Counted from the first letter of the stretch, positions 51,627 through 61,151 are shown. The stretch is DNA of 64,000 bases from Spirochaetota bacterium (GCA_029974015.1 JARKUF010000022.1:124001-188000), one strand, 5' to 3'. A program made the numbers and translations. The notes: generated by a model from the sequence alone, not told the origin.

Positions 51627-52682
51627 ATGAATACCATAAAAAAGATATCCGAAGGTCTCTCCTCAATTCCATCAGGTACTGCATGGTATCTGGCTGATAT
51701 CGCAGAATCAAAAGGAAAACAGGACCTCTATAAAAGCCAATCGCCTCAGAAACTTAAGGCGCTCAGGGAGCATGCCCTTGTTGAAAGCGCGGTCTCTTCA
51801 AACCGCATTGAGGGTGTTGAAATAGAAAACAGGAGAATTGGAACAGTGGTTTTTGGAAAGCCGCTGCTTCGAGACCGGAACGAGGAGGAGGTTCAGGGTT
51901 ACAGGAACGCGCTTAATATGATTCATTCCGATGCGATGCAAATCGGCTTCACTGAATCAACCGTCAAAAAGCTGCATAAAATGATCCGGGGCAATATATG
52001 GGACGCGGGAAAATATAAAGATAAAAACAGTGATATTATTGAAAGATCTTCTGATGGAGAAACGCGCGTCAGGTTTAAAACGGTTTCCGCCTCACAGACC
52101 CCTGCGCAGATGAATGGCCTGGTATCAGGGACCAGGCTGGCGTTAAAAGACCGCGTTGCCCATTCGCTGATAATAACTGCTGCGGCCAATCTGGATTTTT
52201 TATGTATACATCCATTTCGTGACGGAAATGGAAGGGTGTCAAGGCTATTGCTTCTTCTTCAGCTTTATCACGCAGGCTATGAAGTCGGAAGGTTTATCAG
52301 TATTGAAAGGATTATCGAAGAACATAAAGAACGTTATTACGAAACGCTTGAGATGGCATCACATCAATGGCATACAGGCAGACATGATCCCTGGCCGTAT
52401 ATAAATTTTTCACTTTTTGTTATCCGGGACGCATACGCCGAGTTCAGTGCAAGAGTCAAAAAGATGGACGTCCCGAAAGGGGGTAAAACTGAAATTGTCA
52501 TTTCCGCGGTCGAAAGGTTTAAAAAAGGTTTTACACTTTCGGAGCTTCAGGCCGCATGCCCTGAAGTAAGCAGAGAGATGATCCGCAAGGTGCTAAAGGA
52601 TCTGCGTTCGGCCGGCAGAGTGGAGTCCGGCGGCAAAGGCCCCGGGGCCTTGTGGCTTAATAAGGGTAATATCCCTAAATAA
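51627..52682 (+). CDS. Fic-family AMPylase-type protein (self-inhibited class II)
   Basis: This enzyme class transfers AMP (or other nucleotide groups) onto protein hydroxyls. The 351-residue protein has the full Fic motif HPFRDGNGRVSR, with catalytic H195. Its N-terminal alpha-inhibitory motif is visible as SNRIEG, with Ser58 and the inhibitory Glu62 that blocks ATP binding in class II Fic proteins. A C-terminal winged-helix-like segment (about 290-345: FTLSELQAACPEVSREMIRKVLKDL) suggests DNA binding or autoregulation. No Fic-antitoxin neighbour is needed for this class. The gene is AT-rich, which fits recent acquisition. Its 3' end runs into a short tandem repeat that sets the last codons. 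Confidence 0.92.
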   Translation: MNTIKKISEGLSSIPSGTAWYLADIAESKGKQDLYKSQSPQKLKALREHALVESAVSSNRIEGVEIENRRIGTVVFGKPLLRDRNEEEVQGYRNALNMIHSDAMQIGFTESTVKKLHKMIRGNIWDAGKYKDKNSDIIERSSDGETRVRFKTVSASQTPAQMNGLVSGTRLALKDRVAHSLIITAAANLDFLCIHPFRDGNGRVSRLLLLLQLYHAGYEVGRFISIERIIEEHKERYYETLEMASHQWHTGRHDPWPYINFSLFVIRDAYAEFSARVKKMDVPKGGKTEIVISAVERFKKGFTLSELQAACPEVSREMIRKVLKDLRSAGRVESGGKGPGALWLNKGNIPK

Positions 52683-52702
52683 GGGTAATAATAAGGGTAA
52701 TA
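52659..52702 (+). repeat. Three direct copies of a 13-mer at the Fic gene end
   Basis: AATAAGGGTAATA occurs at 52659-52671, 52678-52690 and 52690-52702. The first encodes the last codons of Fic (NKGNI) and the rest is beyond the stop. Replication slippage could change the C-terminus. Confidence 0.75.
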
Positions 52703-52719
52703 TGGTTTCGCATCCCATT

Positions 52720-53499
52720 TCATCTTTTTTTCTTCTTGTTGTTTTTTGTGTTCTTCTTTTTTTCTTCCAATTTAGTTGATCCATCGATGCCAAACACCGA
52801 AGCGATATCGACATCATTCATAATTCGTTTGCTTTCAACCCGCTTTTTTTTAAGGAGTTTTTCCGATTTCTGGGCCACCGCGCTCGATATGAGCTTTTCC
52901 ACCTCGATATTACGTAAGAGAAAAAACAGGGTGGGATCTTCGTCAAGCCTCGCTCCTACCCCGTATAGGACCGCGGCGACATGTTTGCACATGGATGCCC
53001 AATCGGGGCAGGAGCAATTAAAGCTGATTTGCCCTGGCGAGGGGAAAAGGCCCCTGTCTTTAGCGGTGAAAAGTTCTTCCAGGGCGTTCGGGAATTTTCC
53101 TTCTATCAATTCGGAGAGCGAACCAAGTTGGCCTTCGCAGGTTGAAATAATATTCCCCCAGACGGCTTTGGGCAATGTCTTTATTGAAATGGATACTTTA
53201 TAGGGCTTGGCGCGGCTTCCCTGCACGAGGGCCGTTATGTTACCAGCGTTTATTTGCAGGTCTAACACGGCGCCATGACGGACATAACTCCTTCCGCGGC
53301 CGATACGGTTTGAATAGTCGGCATATCGTTCAAGATTGCGAATCCAGGCGATTCCCCACCATGTCTTGGCAATTTTACTGCCCGAAATTACGATTGGTTT
53401 TAGGTTTTGATTTTTCTTCTTAAGCCTGTTTATGGCGCTTTCGGCCTTTTTTTTCTTTTCCGAAACCGGGACATATCTTGGATAATCGTAATAACCCAT
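52720..53499 (-). CDS. SWIM zinc-finger protein
   Basis: A 259-residue protein whose core is a SWIM finger, CSCPDWASMCKHVAAVLY (Cys-x-Cys...Cys-x-His), near residue 160. The flanks include WWGIAWIRNLERYADYSNR, typical of SWIM proteins that accompany bacterial SNF2 helicases. The C-terminus is Lys-rich. It follows the SNF2 gene by nine bases on the same strand, so the two act together, perhaps in DNA repair or chromatin-like remodelling of the nucleoid; the role in bacteria is unsettled. Convergent with the Fic gene. Confidence 0.9.
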   Translation of the reverse strand: MGYYDYPRYVPVSEKKKKAESAINRLKKKNQNLKPIVISGSKIAKTWWGIAWIRNLERYADYSNRIGRGRSYVRHGAVLDLQINAGNITALVQGSRAKPYKVSISIKTLPKAVWGNIISTCEGQLGSLSELIEGKFPNALEELFTAKDRGLFPSPGQISFNCSCPDWASMCKHVAAVLYGVGARLDEDPTLFFLLRNIEVEKLISSAVAQKSEKLLKKKRVESKRIMNDVDIASVFGIDGSTKLEEKKKNTKNNKKKKR

Positions 53500-53508
53500 A
53501 TCGCTCCT

Positions 53509-56154
53509 TCATGCGGAAAGGTTTAATAAGTTGAATAATTCTTCATTGCTCATTTCGCTTATCAGTTTTTCCTGCGCATCGGGAATTATATCTCTTACGA
53601 GCTTTTGCTTATCTTCAATCAGAAGGTTGATTTTTTCCTCAAGGGTCCCTTCGGTGATGAATTTATGAACAACGACGTTTTTTTTCTGGCCGATGCGGAA
53701 TGCGCGGTCGGTCGCCTGGTCCTCGACTGCCGGGTTCCACCATCTGTCAAAATGTATAATGTGGTTTGCGGCGGTAAGATTAAGGCCGACGCCGCCCGCT
53801 TTTATTGAAAGCACCATAAAAGGAACATATTCTTCGCCTTGAAATATGTCTACAATTTCTTTCCGCTTTTTCACCGCCGTTTCGCCATGGAGCACAAGCC
53901 CTTTCCTGCCGAACACATTTTCCAGAAATTCCGCAAGATGAGCGGTGATTTCCTTGAATTGCGTAAAAACAAGGACCCTTTCCCGCTTTTCCGCTATCGT
54001 TTCACAGATTTCCCTCAGGCGGGCAAACTTCCCGCTTTCCGATTCCAGATACTGTCGCTGTCCTAGATACTGGTCAGGGTGGTTGCATATCTGCTTGAAT
54101 TTTATAAGCGAACCGAGTATTATCCCTTTTCTCCGTATGCCCTGATCGACTTCTTCCAGAGAGTGTTTAAGCTGAGCGACAAGGTCGGCATACAGCACCG
54201 CCTGTTTTTTGGTAAGTGCGGCGAAAGTTTTCATCTCGATCTTTTCCGGAAGATCTGAAATTATGGACTTGTCCGTTTTTAGCCGCCTGAGGATAAAGGG
54301 GCTCACTATTTTTTTCAGCTTCTTATGGCCTTCAGGCCTGTCTTTGAGCCCCCTGGTGAATCGAGTGAATTCTTTCGTTGTACCTAACAGGCCGGTATTT
54401 AAAAAATCAAATATGGACCAGAGATCAATCAGCCTGTTTTCAATGGGGGTGCCCGTCATTGCTATTCTAAATTTCGATTTGATTCGCTTAATGGCCTTTG
54501 ACTGCTTTGTGCCGGGATTCTTTATGGCCTGCGCTTCATCTATGACGAGGCAATCCCAATGGATATTCTGAAGCCAATCGTATTTTGACACCAGGCCATA
54601 AGTGGTTATGGATAGCGCCTTGTTTTTTGTCATCTCCTTGCAATTTGAGCCGGCGTTTTGTTGTTGTGAAGGATGAATGACGGCATAGGAGAGGCCCGGG
54701 GCGAAACGTTCGATTTCGCTTACCCAGTTTCCGATAAGGGAGGCCGGAACTACAAGCAGGGTTTTTTGACCGACTGAGCCGTTATGGATATAATCAAGGA
54801 GCGCCAATACCTGGAGCGTCTTACCCAATCCCATGTCGTCGGCAAGTAGAGCTCCCATGGATATGGTTCGCATGTAATGAAGCCAGCGAAGTCCATGTTT
54901 TTGGTAAGGCCGTAAAGTTGCCTTGAAATTTTTGCCGCATGTTATCTCCGGAAGCGAATCCGGGCGCAGGAGGCCCGTCAGCATTTTTTGGAGCCATGCG
55001 CCGTTTGATATTTCAAAAACATCGGAATCGTCCGCCTCCGGCATTAAGCTGTCGCCAGCGAACTGTAGCCTCATGGCGTCTACAATGCTCAGGCTTTTAT
55101 CCTTCGATGCTTTCTGAAAATTTTCATAAATTGAAAGAAGCTCATGTAATTTCCCGTGGTCTATTTCAATCCATTTATTTTTAATGAAAGCAAGCCCGTC
55201 GGATTCAGATAATAGCTTTTTTGCTTCCGCGATCGTAAGAGAAACGCCGCCAAGGGACAGTTGCATATTAAAACTTAGCAATGCATTGGCATTCAGACGC
55301 GATATATTTTTCTCGCCTATCGTTACGTTGATTTTTACGTTATTTGACTTGTGCCTCCACCAGTTGGGAACGCGGCAAAGTATGCCGGATTCTTCATAAA
55401 GGGGTATTTCTTTAAGGATGGTATATGCCTCGGATGTCGAAATCTTCAGCGGGTAAAAAATTTCCCGGGATTCAAGGATTGACGCAACGAACTCGCTTTT
55501 CTCCGCGGCTTTATATACGGTAACCAGCAATTCCAACATTTTCTTGCTGTCCTCTGCATATTCGGCAAGGGCATGATTGAGAGGGATATGCCTGGATTTA
55601 TTATCATTGATGGAAGGCACCGTGTATGTTGCCAGAAACGCAAAAGGGGCTTCTTCATCCCTGTTTTCAACAAGATGAAAATATACACGGCCGGGGATAT
55701 TGGCATCCATTCCCTTGGATTTAAAATATTCCGCGACCGTTCCTTTAAAAGCTTTAATTTCTTCGGAGAAAACTATGTGTAGTTTTCCCCAGGAGGTTTT
55801 TATCCATTCTTCAGATAGATGTTCCTGCCCCGGCATAAACGGCGCCGCGGCGATTAAATTTTGAATCACTTCTTTGTTTTCAGGAAGGGGCGCTCGTTCT
55901 CGGAATACTTCGAGTTCGGGCGTGCGTGAAAGCTCGTGTATATATGAAGAGGATATGTTTTGCAAAAAGCATAATGATGTTGAAAACGATCGATCTACAG
56001 GGTGAAATCCGAGATTTAGCAGGGCTTGTGACGGTTCTTTTTGGAAACGTGAATATAAATCCTCACAGCTTTCAGAAGCGACGGCTTCAGCCTCACGCCA
56101 GTCCAGCGTGTATTTTCCATGCGGTTCAATAATAGCGACGAGTTCTCTGGGCAT
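53509..56154 (-). CDS. SNF2-family DNA helicase/translocase
   Basis: An 881-residue Swi2/Snf2 ATPase. The N-terminal 430 residues are the bacterial SNF2-associated region; the motor follows with Walker A in ADDMGLGKTLQ, motif II DEAQ in VIDEAQAIKN, motif III in MTGTPIENRLIDLWS, and the helicase C half (LVFTQFKEITAHL, AGGVGLNLTAANHI, QATDRAFRIGQ). It translocates on double-stranded DNA and likely needs its SWIM partner. ATG at 56154 is used; a TTG upstream would overlap the PGI gene. It is 53 bases downstream of PGI and 9 bases before the SWIM gene on the same strand. Confidence 0.95.
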   Translation of the reverse strand: MPRELVAIIEPHGKYTLDWREAEAVASESCEDLYSRFQKEPSQALLNLGFHPVDRSFSTSLCFLQNISSSYIHELSRTPELEVFRERAPLPENKEVIQNLIAAAPFMPGQEHLSEEWIKTSWGKLHIVFSEEIKAFKGTVAEYFKSKGMDANIPGRVYFHLVENRDEEAPFAFLATYTVPSINDNKSRHIPLNHALAEYAEDSKKMLELLVTVYKAAEKSEFVASILESREIFYPLKISTSEAYTILKEIPLYEESGILCRVPNWWRHKSNNVKINVTIGEKNISRLNANALLSFNMQLSLGGVSLTIAEAKKLLSESDGLAFIKNKWIEIDHGKLHELLSIYENFQKASKDKSLSIVDAMRLQFAGDSLMPEADDSDVFEISNGAWLQKMLTGLLRPDSLPEITCGKNFKATLRPYQKHGLRWLHYMRTISMGALLADDMGLGKTLQVLALLDYIHNGSVGQKTLLVVPASLIGNWVSEIERFAPGLSYAVIHPSQQQNAGSNCKEMTKNKALSITTYGLVSKYDWLQNIHWDCLVIDEAQAIKNPGTKQSKAIKRIKSKFRIAMTGTPIENRLIDLWSIFDFLNTGLLGTTKEFTRFTRGLKDRPEGHKKLKKIVSPFILRRLKTDKSIISDLPEKIEMKTFAALTKKQAVLYADLVAQLKHSLEEVDQGIRRKGIILGSLIKFKQICNHPDQYLGQRQYLESESGKFARLREICETIAEKRERVLVFTQFKEITAHLAEFLENVFGRKGLVLHGETAVKKRKEIVDIFQGEEYVPFMVLSIKAGGVGLNLTAANHIIHFDRWWNPAVEDQATDRAFRIGQKKNVVVHKFITEGTLEEKINLLIEDKQKLVRDIIPDAQEKLISEMSNEELFNLLNLSA

Positions 56155-56207
56155 AATAAAAGCGGCAACCTCTATTGCTCGGGTTTTTCTATCATCTCGC
56201 GCCAGCG

Positions 56208-57245
56208 TCAACTTCGCGCCGAAAGGTGGCGCTTCACGCGGTGTATGAAATCGATCTCGCCCGGGTCCTTTCCCTGTACCAGGGCGAGATAGTACGATAT
56301 CCAGTCGCCAAAATACACCATGTCGATGAGGCGCTCTTTTCTGTCCGCGAGGTCACTTCGCATCGTGTGAATGGTGACCTCCTGCTCTTCAATAATGCGT
56401 GATGTAATGTCAATCCTCTCCCGGATCCGCGCACTGTACGATTCATCGACGATGAAAATTGCGGTGGTGTACACTCCTATTCCGCCCTCCCAGCCCACTA
56501 TTTCATTGTGGTTCATTTCAGGCAGGACGGCGTGGAAGGCGTGGACTTTTCCGTTCTCGTTGAGCTGGGCCTTGAAGCGCGCCCCCACGGCGTCGGTCAC
56601 CCCTTCGGCGGAATGGATTAAGAGCATCTGGTCCTCGATGATATCAGCAATCCCCAGGGGAGCGCCTCCCTCTTTCAACATGGCTGCCCGTGATTCGAGC
56701 ATCCCTGCGATTGATGCGGCATGTCTCGATTGGTCCGGCACGAGGCCCAGGTTCTGCAGCAATTTCAGCAGGGTGAAAAAACTCGAGTAAAGTGCGTACC
56801 GGGGCTGAAGCCCCGGATCGAGAGGAAAGATGTCGATACCTTCCTTCCCGGCCCTATCTCCAATTTTTCCCCCATTGGTGATGCAGACTATCCGGCATTC
56901 CCGCGCGATGGCCTGTTCCATGGCCGAGAGGGTCTCCTCGGTGTCCCCGGAATAGGAGGAGACGATGACGAGGGTATCGCTCCCCGCCCAGGCGGGGATA
57001 TTGTAAGAGCGGCATACCATGAAGGGGATCCTGAGCTCCCCGGCAAGGAAGTTTACGGCCAGGTCTCCGCTAATAGCGGACCCCCCCATGCCGCACATTA
57101 TCACCTGTCGAATATCTTTACCCGAAAATGACGGCGTTACGGGACGCTCCCAGGCGCGCCTCACCTGTTCATGAGAGCGTACAAGCACATCGAAAAGATT
57201 GCCGGGATCGTGGGCGGCCACCATGTCTTTGATAGTTGATTTCAT
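56208..57245 (-). CDS. Bifunctional phosphoglucose/phosphomannose isomerase
   Basis: A 345-residue SIS-domain isomerase of the archaeal-type PGI/PMI family, which interconverts glucose 6-phosphate or mannose 6-phosphate with fructose 6-phosphate. Features: GMGGSAISGDLA (phosphate-binding first SIS), SSYSGDTEETL, the active-site segment HAFHAVLPEMNHNEIVGWEGG and a C-terminal helix with DFIHRVKRHL. It is much shorter than the classical 550-aa PGI and can replace it. It heads the operon with SNF2 and SWIM genes, probably by chance rather than function. Divergent from the M48 gene. Confidence 0.9.
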   Translation of the reverse strand: MKSTIKDMVAAHDPGNLFDVLVRSHEQVRRAWERPVTPSFSGKDIRQVIMCGMGGSAISGDLAVNFLAGELRIPFMVCRSYNIPAWAGSDTLVIVSSYSGDTEETLSAMEQAIARECRIVCITNGGKIGDRAGKEGIDIFPLDPGLQPRYALYSSFFTLLKLLQNLGLVPDQSRHAASIAGMLESRAAMLKEGGAPLGIADIIEDQMLLIHSAEGVTDAVGARFKAQLNENGKVHAFHAVLPEMNHNEIVGWEGGIGVYTTAIFIVDESYSARIRERIDITSRIIEEQEVTIHTMRSDLADRKERLIDMVYFGDWISYYLALVQGKDPGEIDFIHRVKRHLSARS

Positions 57246-57306
57246 TATTAACTCGTTGTGTTTTATTATTGCCCGGGGAAAATCGCGCTCTGCACGGAGC
57301 GAGCAT

Positions 57307-57336
57307 TTGACAGGTCATTTCTTTAGTCAAGAATAT
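57307..57336 (+). promoter_or_regulatory. Putative promoter for the M48 protease operon
   Basis: TTGACA at 57307-57312 followed after 18 bases by GAATAT (57331-57336), just before the small frame at 57349 and the M48 gene. The opposite strand holds the PGI start, so the region is a divergent promoter zone. Confidence 0.5.
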
Positions 57337-57396
57337 CCCGGCGGTACGATGAAAAAAGAACTGGATTTATACTCCCCCGATTGATTGTGTGAACTT

Positions 57397-58371
57397 ATGC
57401 ACTCGCAAAAATCATTGAAGCTTCAAAAGGCCGGAAACCTCGCCCAGACAACCCTGATTTTCCTCCTTATGGGAGGGCTCCCGGCAGCTATTGGGTGGAC
57501 GATTGGCGGTACCATAGGGGCCCTCTGGGCCCTGGCACTGGGAATTTCACTGGTTTTTGTTACTCCGAAAATCTCCCCTCGCCTGATACTGAAGATGTAC
57601 CAGGCACGGCCCTTAGCCGTCGCCGAGGCGCGTGGGCTATACGCCATCGTCCACGATCTTGCGAAACGGGCGGGGCTCCCTCACCCGCCGGTCCTGTACT
57701 ATATACCAAGCCGAATGATGAACGCCTTCTCCGTGGGGAACGCCGATAACTCCGCCATCGCTGTCACTGATGGTCTTGCGCGGAACTTGGAATGGAACGA
57801 AATCACCGGGGTGCTGGCCCATGAAATAAGCCACATAAGCCATGGCGATCTCAGGATCATGAGCCTCGCAGACGGACTCACACGTTTCACCAATGCCCTG
57901 TCAGCGCTGGGCCTCGCGGTACTTCTCTTCTCTCTCCCACTCTATCTATTTGCAAAGGTCCTGATTCCTCTGCCGGCCCTGCTCCTTCTCCTTGCGGCCC
58001 CGACTATCAGCGTGCTCTTGCAATTGGCCCTCTCCCGCACAAGGGAATTCGACGCCGACCTCGGGGCTGTTGCCCTCACAGGTGACCCGGCCTCCCTCGC
58101 CGCGGCCCTGAAAAAACTTGAGCGATATCCCCTGAAAATATGGGACGTGCTCTTTATGCCCGGGCGCAGGGTCCCGGCCCCATCGGTACTGCGCACCCAT
58201 CCGATGACTGAAAAGCGTATAACCCGGCTTCTTGAGCTTGCCAGTAAAACTGATGTTGCGGCTTCACATCCGGAACTTCGGGGAGGATACGACGGAGGCT
58301 GCCTTCTTCCTGGCGACTGCCCGGAAGTGACGCGAAAACCGCGGTGGAATTTAAAAGGTATATGGCATTGA
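57397..58371 (+). CDS. M48-family membrane zinc metalloprotease (HtpX-like)
   Basis: A 324-residue inner-membrane protease. Two N-terminal helices (TLIFLLMGGLPAAIGWTIGG and LWALALGISLVFVTP) precede the zinc motif HEISH (H142, E143, H146) and the third ligand in SRTREFDADLGA; two further helices lie between (about 175-220). HtpX-type enzymes degrade damaged membrane proteins under stress. The ATG at 57397 is chosen over a TTG four codons earlier, though its ribosome site is weak. A 12-codon frame at 57349-57384 (MKKELDLYSPD) ends 12 bases before it and could be an upstream frame. The P-type ATPase gene follows 70 bases on. Confidence 0.9.
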   Translation: MHSQKSLKLQKAGNLAQTTLIFLLMGGLPAAIGWTIGGTIGALWALALGISLVFVTPKISPRLILKMYQARPLAVAEARGLYAIVHDLAKRAGLPHPPVLYYIPSRMMNAFSVGNADNSAIAVTDGLARNLEWNEITGVLAHEISHISHGDLRIMSLADGLTRFTNALSALGLAVLLFSLPLYLFAKVLIPLPALLLLLAAPTISVLLQLALSRTREFDADLGAVALTGDPASLAAALKKLERYPLKIWDVLFMPGRRVPAPSVLRTHPMTEKRITRLLELASKTDVAASHPELRGGYDGGCLLPGDCPEVTRKPRWNLKGIWH

Positions 58372-58441
58372 GAAAGAAATTGCTTTATTGCCGGGCATTC
58401 ATACATTCAGCCTCAAAAGACCCGGCACGGGAGAATGCGCA

Positions 58442-61096
58442 ATGAGTCACGAATATCAACCCCATTATTCCGCCACACCATATGAGAGCCTCAAGCTCTT
58501 AGGAGTATCATCCGAGGGCCTCGACGATGTCGAAGCGCGCAACCGCCTCGCTACTTATGGCGCCAATGAAATCACCCGGGCCAGGAAAAAGGGGTTTTTC
58601 CGAAAGCTTTTAGATTATATTATCGAACCGATGGCCCTTATCCTCTTTGTGGCCTCGGCATTCTCATTTTTTATTCAGGATTACATTGAAGGATTTGCCA
58701 TCGTGGGAGTGGTCCTCATCAACACGATAATCGGCATGGTCCAGGACCGAAAGGCCGAAAAAGCCGTGGAGGAGCTGCGGAAAATACTCTCTCCACAGTT
58801 CCGGGTCCTTCGAAACGGCTCAATTGAAGTTATAGCCGCGAAATTTATCGTTCCGGGCGACATCATCGTCTTCGAGGCGGGGGACATCATTCCCGCGGAC
58901 GCACGCGTCATTGAAGGGAAGAACCTCCTGGTGGACGAGGCGCACCTCACCGGCGAAAGCGACTCCATCGCCAAAACTCCTGCAGCGCTTGACGCCGCCG
59001 ACCTCAGGCTCTTCGAAATGAAGAACATACTTTTTAGCGGAAGCAGGGTCCTCCGGGGCGCCGGACACGCCGCAGTAATAAAGACCGGAAACAATACCGA
59101 GATGGGGAAGATAGCCCGAAACATTCAGGAGGCTGAAGAAGAGCGCACTCCCCTTCAGCAGAAACTCCAGCGAGAGGTGAGGTTCCTCGTAGGCCTTGCC
59201 ATCGCCTCCGCAGCCGTGGTGATGGGACTTTCGTTTTTGAGGGAATTTCCCACACAGCAATCGATCATCATCGCCATAAGCATCATGGTGGCGGTGTTCC
59301 CCGAAGGGCTCCCCGCATCGATCACCATCGCCCTTTCTCTGGCCGTGGAGCGTCTGGCGAAAAACAATGTCATCATCAAGCGCCTCTCCTCCGTGGAGAC
59401 CCTTGGGAATGTGGACTACATCTGCACCGATAAAACCGGCACTATCACCCAGCATAATATGACGGTAAAGGAGTACTACATAAGCGGAGATTTCCGCACT
59501 CCGGCGGACCTATTGAAAATGATTTCAGATGGAGAGTCAACCGTACTTCACCAGATGTTCCTCACTTCGGTGAAATGCTCCACAGCGGAAGTGGTAGAGG
59601 AGAACGGCGCCGCAGTAAAGGAAATGGGCGATCCCACGGAAACGGCCCTCATCAAATCCGCGATCCTCAGCGGTTTCAAACCCTCCACCTTTGACGACCA
59701 CACAGTGCTGGACTCCATCCCCTTCTCCTCGGAAACCATGCTTTCGGCGGCCCTCGTGGAGTACTCGGGGGGGCTTCACGATATAATAATAAAGGGAGCT
59801 CCGGAGAAAGTGCTCGAACTCTGCGAAGAAGAATACTACGAGGGAGAATTCCGAAAACTTGACGAACACGGGCGGCAGATCATCCTCCGGGACCTCGCCG
59901 CCATGTCCCGAAAGGGGCACCGCCTCATCGGATTTGCCCAGCGGACAGGCGTGGGGAAAATTCCTTCTCTGGAGTTGAAACATCTTGAAGGGTCCGCCTT
60001 TTTAGGATGCGCCGTCATCTACGACCCTCCAAAAGATGAGGTGAAGCATACCATCGCCAAAACGAAGTCGGCCAACATTAACGTGGTCATGATCACCGGG
60101 GACAGCAAAAATACCGGCTTCTCCGTCGCCGAGCATGTGGGGATCGCCTCATCCATCGATGAGGTAATCGAGGGCCGCGAGATAGAACAGATGGGAGATG
60201 AAGAATTCGGCCGCCGCGTGGAAAGCATCAAGGTGTACTCCCGCGTCTCCCCCCTGGACAAGCTCGCCATCGTGCGAAAACTCCGGGAAAAAAACCACAT
60301 AGTCGCCATGACCGGAGACGGCGTAAACGACGCGCCGGCCCTGAAACAGTCGAACGTGGGCATCGCCATGGGCCGCGCCGGGTCCCAGGTTTCCCAGGAA
60401 GCGGCCGAGATGATCCTCACTGACGACAATTTCGCCACCATCGTTGGCGCGGTACGGGAAGGGCGCACGGTCTATCAGAACATCAAGCGCCTCATCCGCT
60501 TCCTTCTGACCAACAACATTGGCAAGGTCCTGGCGGTCCTCATCACCCCGGCCTTTGGGTACGCCTCTCCTCTCACGGCCATTCAGATTCTCTGGTCCAA
60601 TGTGGTGATGGAATCGCTCCCCGGCGTTGCCATAAGCACGGACCCCTCGGACGATTCAATTATGCGCCGCCGTGCGGCGAAACTTTCAGACCCCATAGCC
60701 GGGCGGTCAGACCATATCAGGATGTTCATAGACGGGACGCTCTTCGGCCTCGCTGTCTCAGCCGCCTTCATCGCCCTCCACCACCTTGACGGAGATGACG
60801 TGATTGCCCGTACGGCGGCCTTCTCGGTGATGCTCCTGTCTCCCCAGATCTACGCCTTCGTGTTGCGCGACGGCAACTTTCGCCAGAAGTTCACTCGCCC
60901 CAACTGGATGCTGAAGTCGGTGTTCTTCCTCACCATGGCGATGATCGGCGCCATCATCTATGTACCGCACCTGAACGTGGTCTTTAACACAAGGCCGATA
61001 TACGGCTTTGTGGATTGGGCGATCATCGCGGGGCTTTCTCTGGTGACGCCGACGTTTCGGCTTATTGTAGACGCGGTGAAGCGTGATACTCCTTGA
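58442..61096 (+). CDS. P2-type cation-transporting ATPase with altered ion-site residues
   Basis: An 884-residue P-type ATPase of the SERCA/PMR1-like P2 group. It has the actuator loop LTGES, the phosphorylation site DKTGT (Asp330), a nucleotide-binding region and the TGDGVND hinge. Membrane helix 4 keeps PEGLP. In helix 5 the SERCA Glu of SNVGEV is Lys in NNIGKV, and in helix 6 the Asp of NLVTDS is Glu in NVVMES, so the ion specificity may differ from Ca2+. The ATG at 58442 has GGAG eight bases upstream; a frame starting 18 codons earlier is unlikely. It lies between the M48 gene and the radical SAM gene on the same strand. Confidence 0.92.
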   Translation: MSHEYQPHYSATPYESLKLLGVSSEGLDDVEARNRLATYGANEITRARKKGFFRKLLDYIIEPMALILFVASAFSFFIQDYIEGFAIVGVVLINTIIGMVQDRKAEKAVEELRKILSPQFRVLRNGSIEVIAAKFIVPGDIIVFEAGDIIPADARVIEGKNLLVDEAHLTGESDSIAKTPAALDAADLRLFEMKNILFSGSRVLRGAGHAAVIKTGNNTEMGKIARNIQEAEEERTPLQQKLQREVRFLVGLAIASAAVVMGLSFLREFPTQQSIIIAISIMVAVFPEGLPASITIALSLAVERLAKNNVIIKRLSSVETLGNVDYICTDKTGTITQHNMTVKEYYISGDFRTPADLLKMISDGESTVLHQMFLTSVKCSTAEVVEENGAAVKEMGDPTETALIKSAILSGFKPSTFDDHTVLDSIPFSSETMLSAALVEYSGGLHDIIIKGAPEKVLELCEEEYYEGEFRKLDEHGRQIILRDLAAMSRKGHRLIGFAQRTGVGKIPSLELKHLEGSAFLGCAVIYDPPKDEVKHTIAKTKSANINVVMITGDSKNTGFSVAEHVGIASSIDEVIEGREIEQMGDEEFGRRVESIKVYSRVSPLDKLAIVRKLREKNHIVAMTGDGVNDAPALKQSNVGIAMGRAGSQVSQEAAEMILTDDNFATIVGAVREGRTVYQNIKRLIRFLLTNNIGKVLAVLITPAFGYASPLTAIQILWSNVVMESLPGVAISTDPSDDSIMRRRAAKLSDPIAGRSDHIRMFIDGTLFGLAVSAAFIALHHLDGDDVIARTAAFSVMLLSPQIYAFVLRDGNFRQKFTRPNWMLKSVFFLTMAMIGAIIYVPHLNVVFNTRPIYGFVDWAIIAGLSLVTPTFRLIVDAVKRDTP

Positions 61097-61151
61097 CATT
61101 GCCGGGAGGTTTAAGAGAATCGGCCTTTTTAAAGTATAAAGGGAGAAGCCG

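Noticed and set aside
57349-57384. Short upstream frame (MKKELDLYSPD) before the M48 gene as a leader peptide
   Set aside because: No codon bias toward one amino acid and no alternative hairpins nearby, unlike the aroF leader.
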